Source of the DNA: Megaustenia siamemsis
Lineage: Eukaryota > Mollusca > Gastropoda > Stylommatophora > Ariophantidae
Direction: 5' to 3'
Assembly: GCA_032433765.1 (NCBI GenBank)
Contig: JAVIAB010000024.1
Coordinates: 12,293,459-12,357,458 of the forward strand
DNA length: 64,000 nucleotides
Of this stretch, positions 63,791 to 64,000 are shown piece after piece. Below the pieces are notes generated by a model. That model was not told the DNA's origin, made no database searches, and saw nothing but the letters and a program-made list of their open reading frames with translations. The position numbers and the translations under genes are program-made. How positions within the stretch are numbered: position 1 is the stretch's first letter; each line of letters starts with the position of its first letter.

Positions 63791-64000
63791 GCCATTTGAA
63801 TGCCAAAAATATTCTCTGCGAACGAAAGGTAGCGAGTATGTGAACTGTTGACCCGTCTCATTGAAGCTGTCACAGCACTTACAAGTCACTCACACTTTGT
63901 TGTCAACGACAGTCGTTATGAGACTATTTTTATTTTAGTCACGACATCACGAAATCATTTCACCTACTTGTTGTACTTGAGTGTAAATCTGAAATATAAT
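63791..64000. other. No feature seen to window end
   Basis: Unique sequence. Confidence 0.4.

Overview
This window looks like gene-free, repeat-saturated nuclear DNA from an invertebrate animal. No host protein-coding gene, rRNA, stand-alone tRNA or CRISPR array can be supported. The animal call rests on many decayed non-LTR retrotransposon (LINE) relics with animal-type reverse transcriptase motifs (YADD or FADD boxes and the basic 'GRRDRGKQR'-like C-terminal tails), tRNA-derived SINEs with pol III A and B boxes and target-site duplications, and very abundant minisatellites. The LINE and SINE flavour fits a lophotrochozoan (for example a mollusc) or an arthropod, but I cannot choose between them from sequence alone.

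Three layers explain most of the window. (1) LINE relics, which I name by family letter. A: 1-880, 6.4k, 36.5k, 49.5k, 50.0-50.5k, 58.0-59.15k. B: 8.3k, 16.0k, 19.9-20.8k, 34.6k, 43.1-43.9k, 47.9k, 56.4-57.3k, 59.5k. C: 0.9k, 11.3k, 21.15k, 47.5k, 48.4k, 50.7-52.85k. D: 6.0k, 6.5-7.5k, 7.8-8.2k, 19.1k, 23.7-24.4k, 33.9k, 60.6k, 63.2k. E: 3.0k, 42.2k, 47.4k, 59.9k. I, a zinc-finger tail: 18.2k, 55.6k. All are frameshifted or truncated. (2) Two SINE families. SINE1 is about 255 bp with a tRNA-like head and a 3' hairpin (ten copies, one with a different head). SINE2 is about 300-340 bp (three copies). There are also unclassified dispersed repeats (F, G, H, J, K, M, N, O, X1, X2), each with two to five copies in this window. 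(3) About 25 tandem arrays covering, by my rough tally, some 20 kb or nearly a third of the window. The largest are a CCAA-rich array (25.9-29.3k), a 58-bp array (44.2-46.4k), a 41-bp array (21.2-22.9k), a 32-bp array (32.3-33.9k), a 24-bp array (12.0-13.5k) and an 85-bp array (50.9-52.3k).

The most interesting feature is how the layers interact. Several tandem arrays are local amplifications of a piece of a dispersed element, with the rest of the element still flanking them: the 85-bp array in LINE C, the 31-bp array in repeat F, the 75-bp triplication in LINE D and probably the 41-bp array at a LINE C end. One array unit (9.0-9.5k) also appears as a single 74-bp insertion with a perfect 12-bp target duplication inside a LINE B copy at 43.7k, as if the array monomer were itself mobile. 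At 60.4-61.0k a SINE is chimeric with sequence from the 23.6-24.0k locus in a pattern that suggests template switching. Several insertions can be dated relative to each other because paralogous empty sites survive in the same window.

No operon-like or defence-like gene system is present. Long open frames in the arrays are by-products of repeat periods divisible by three or of stop-poor composition. A possible pol II core promoter (TATA plus initiator) with nearby perfect palindromes at 40.2-40.6k is the only regulatory candidate. Family letters are labels for this annotation only, and most boundaries are accurate to about 5-20 bp.
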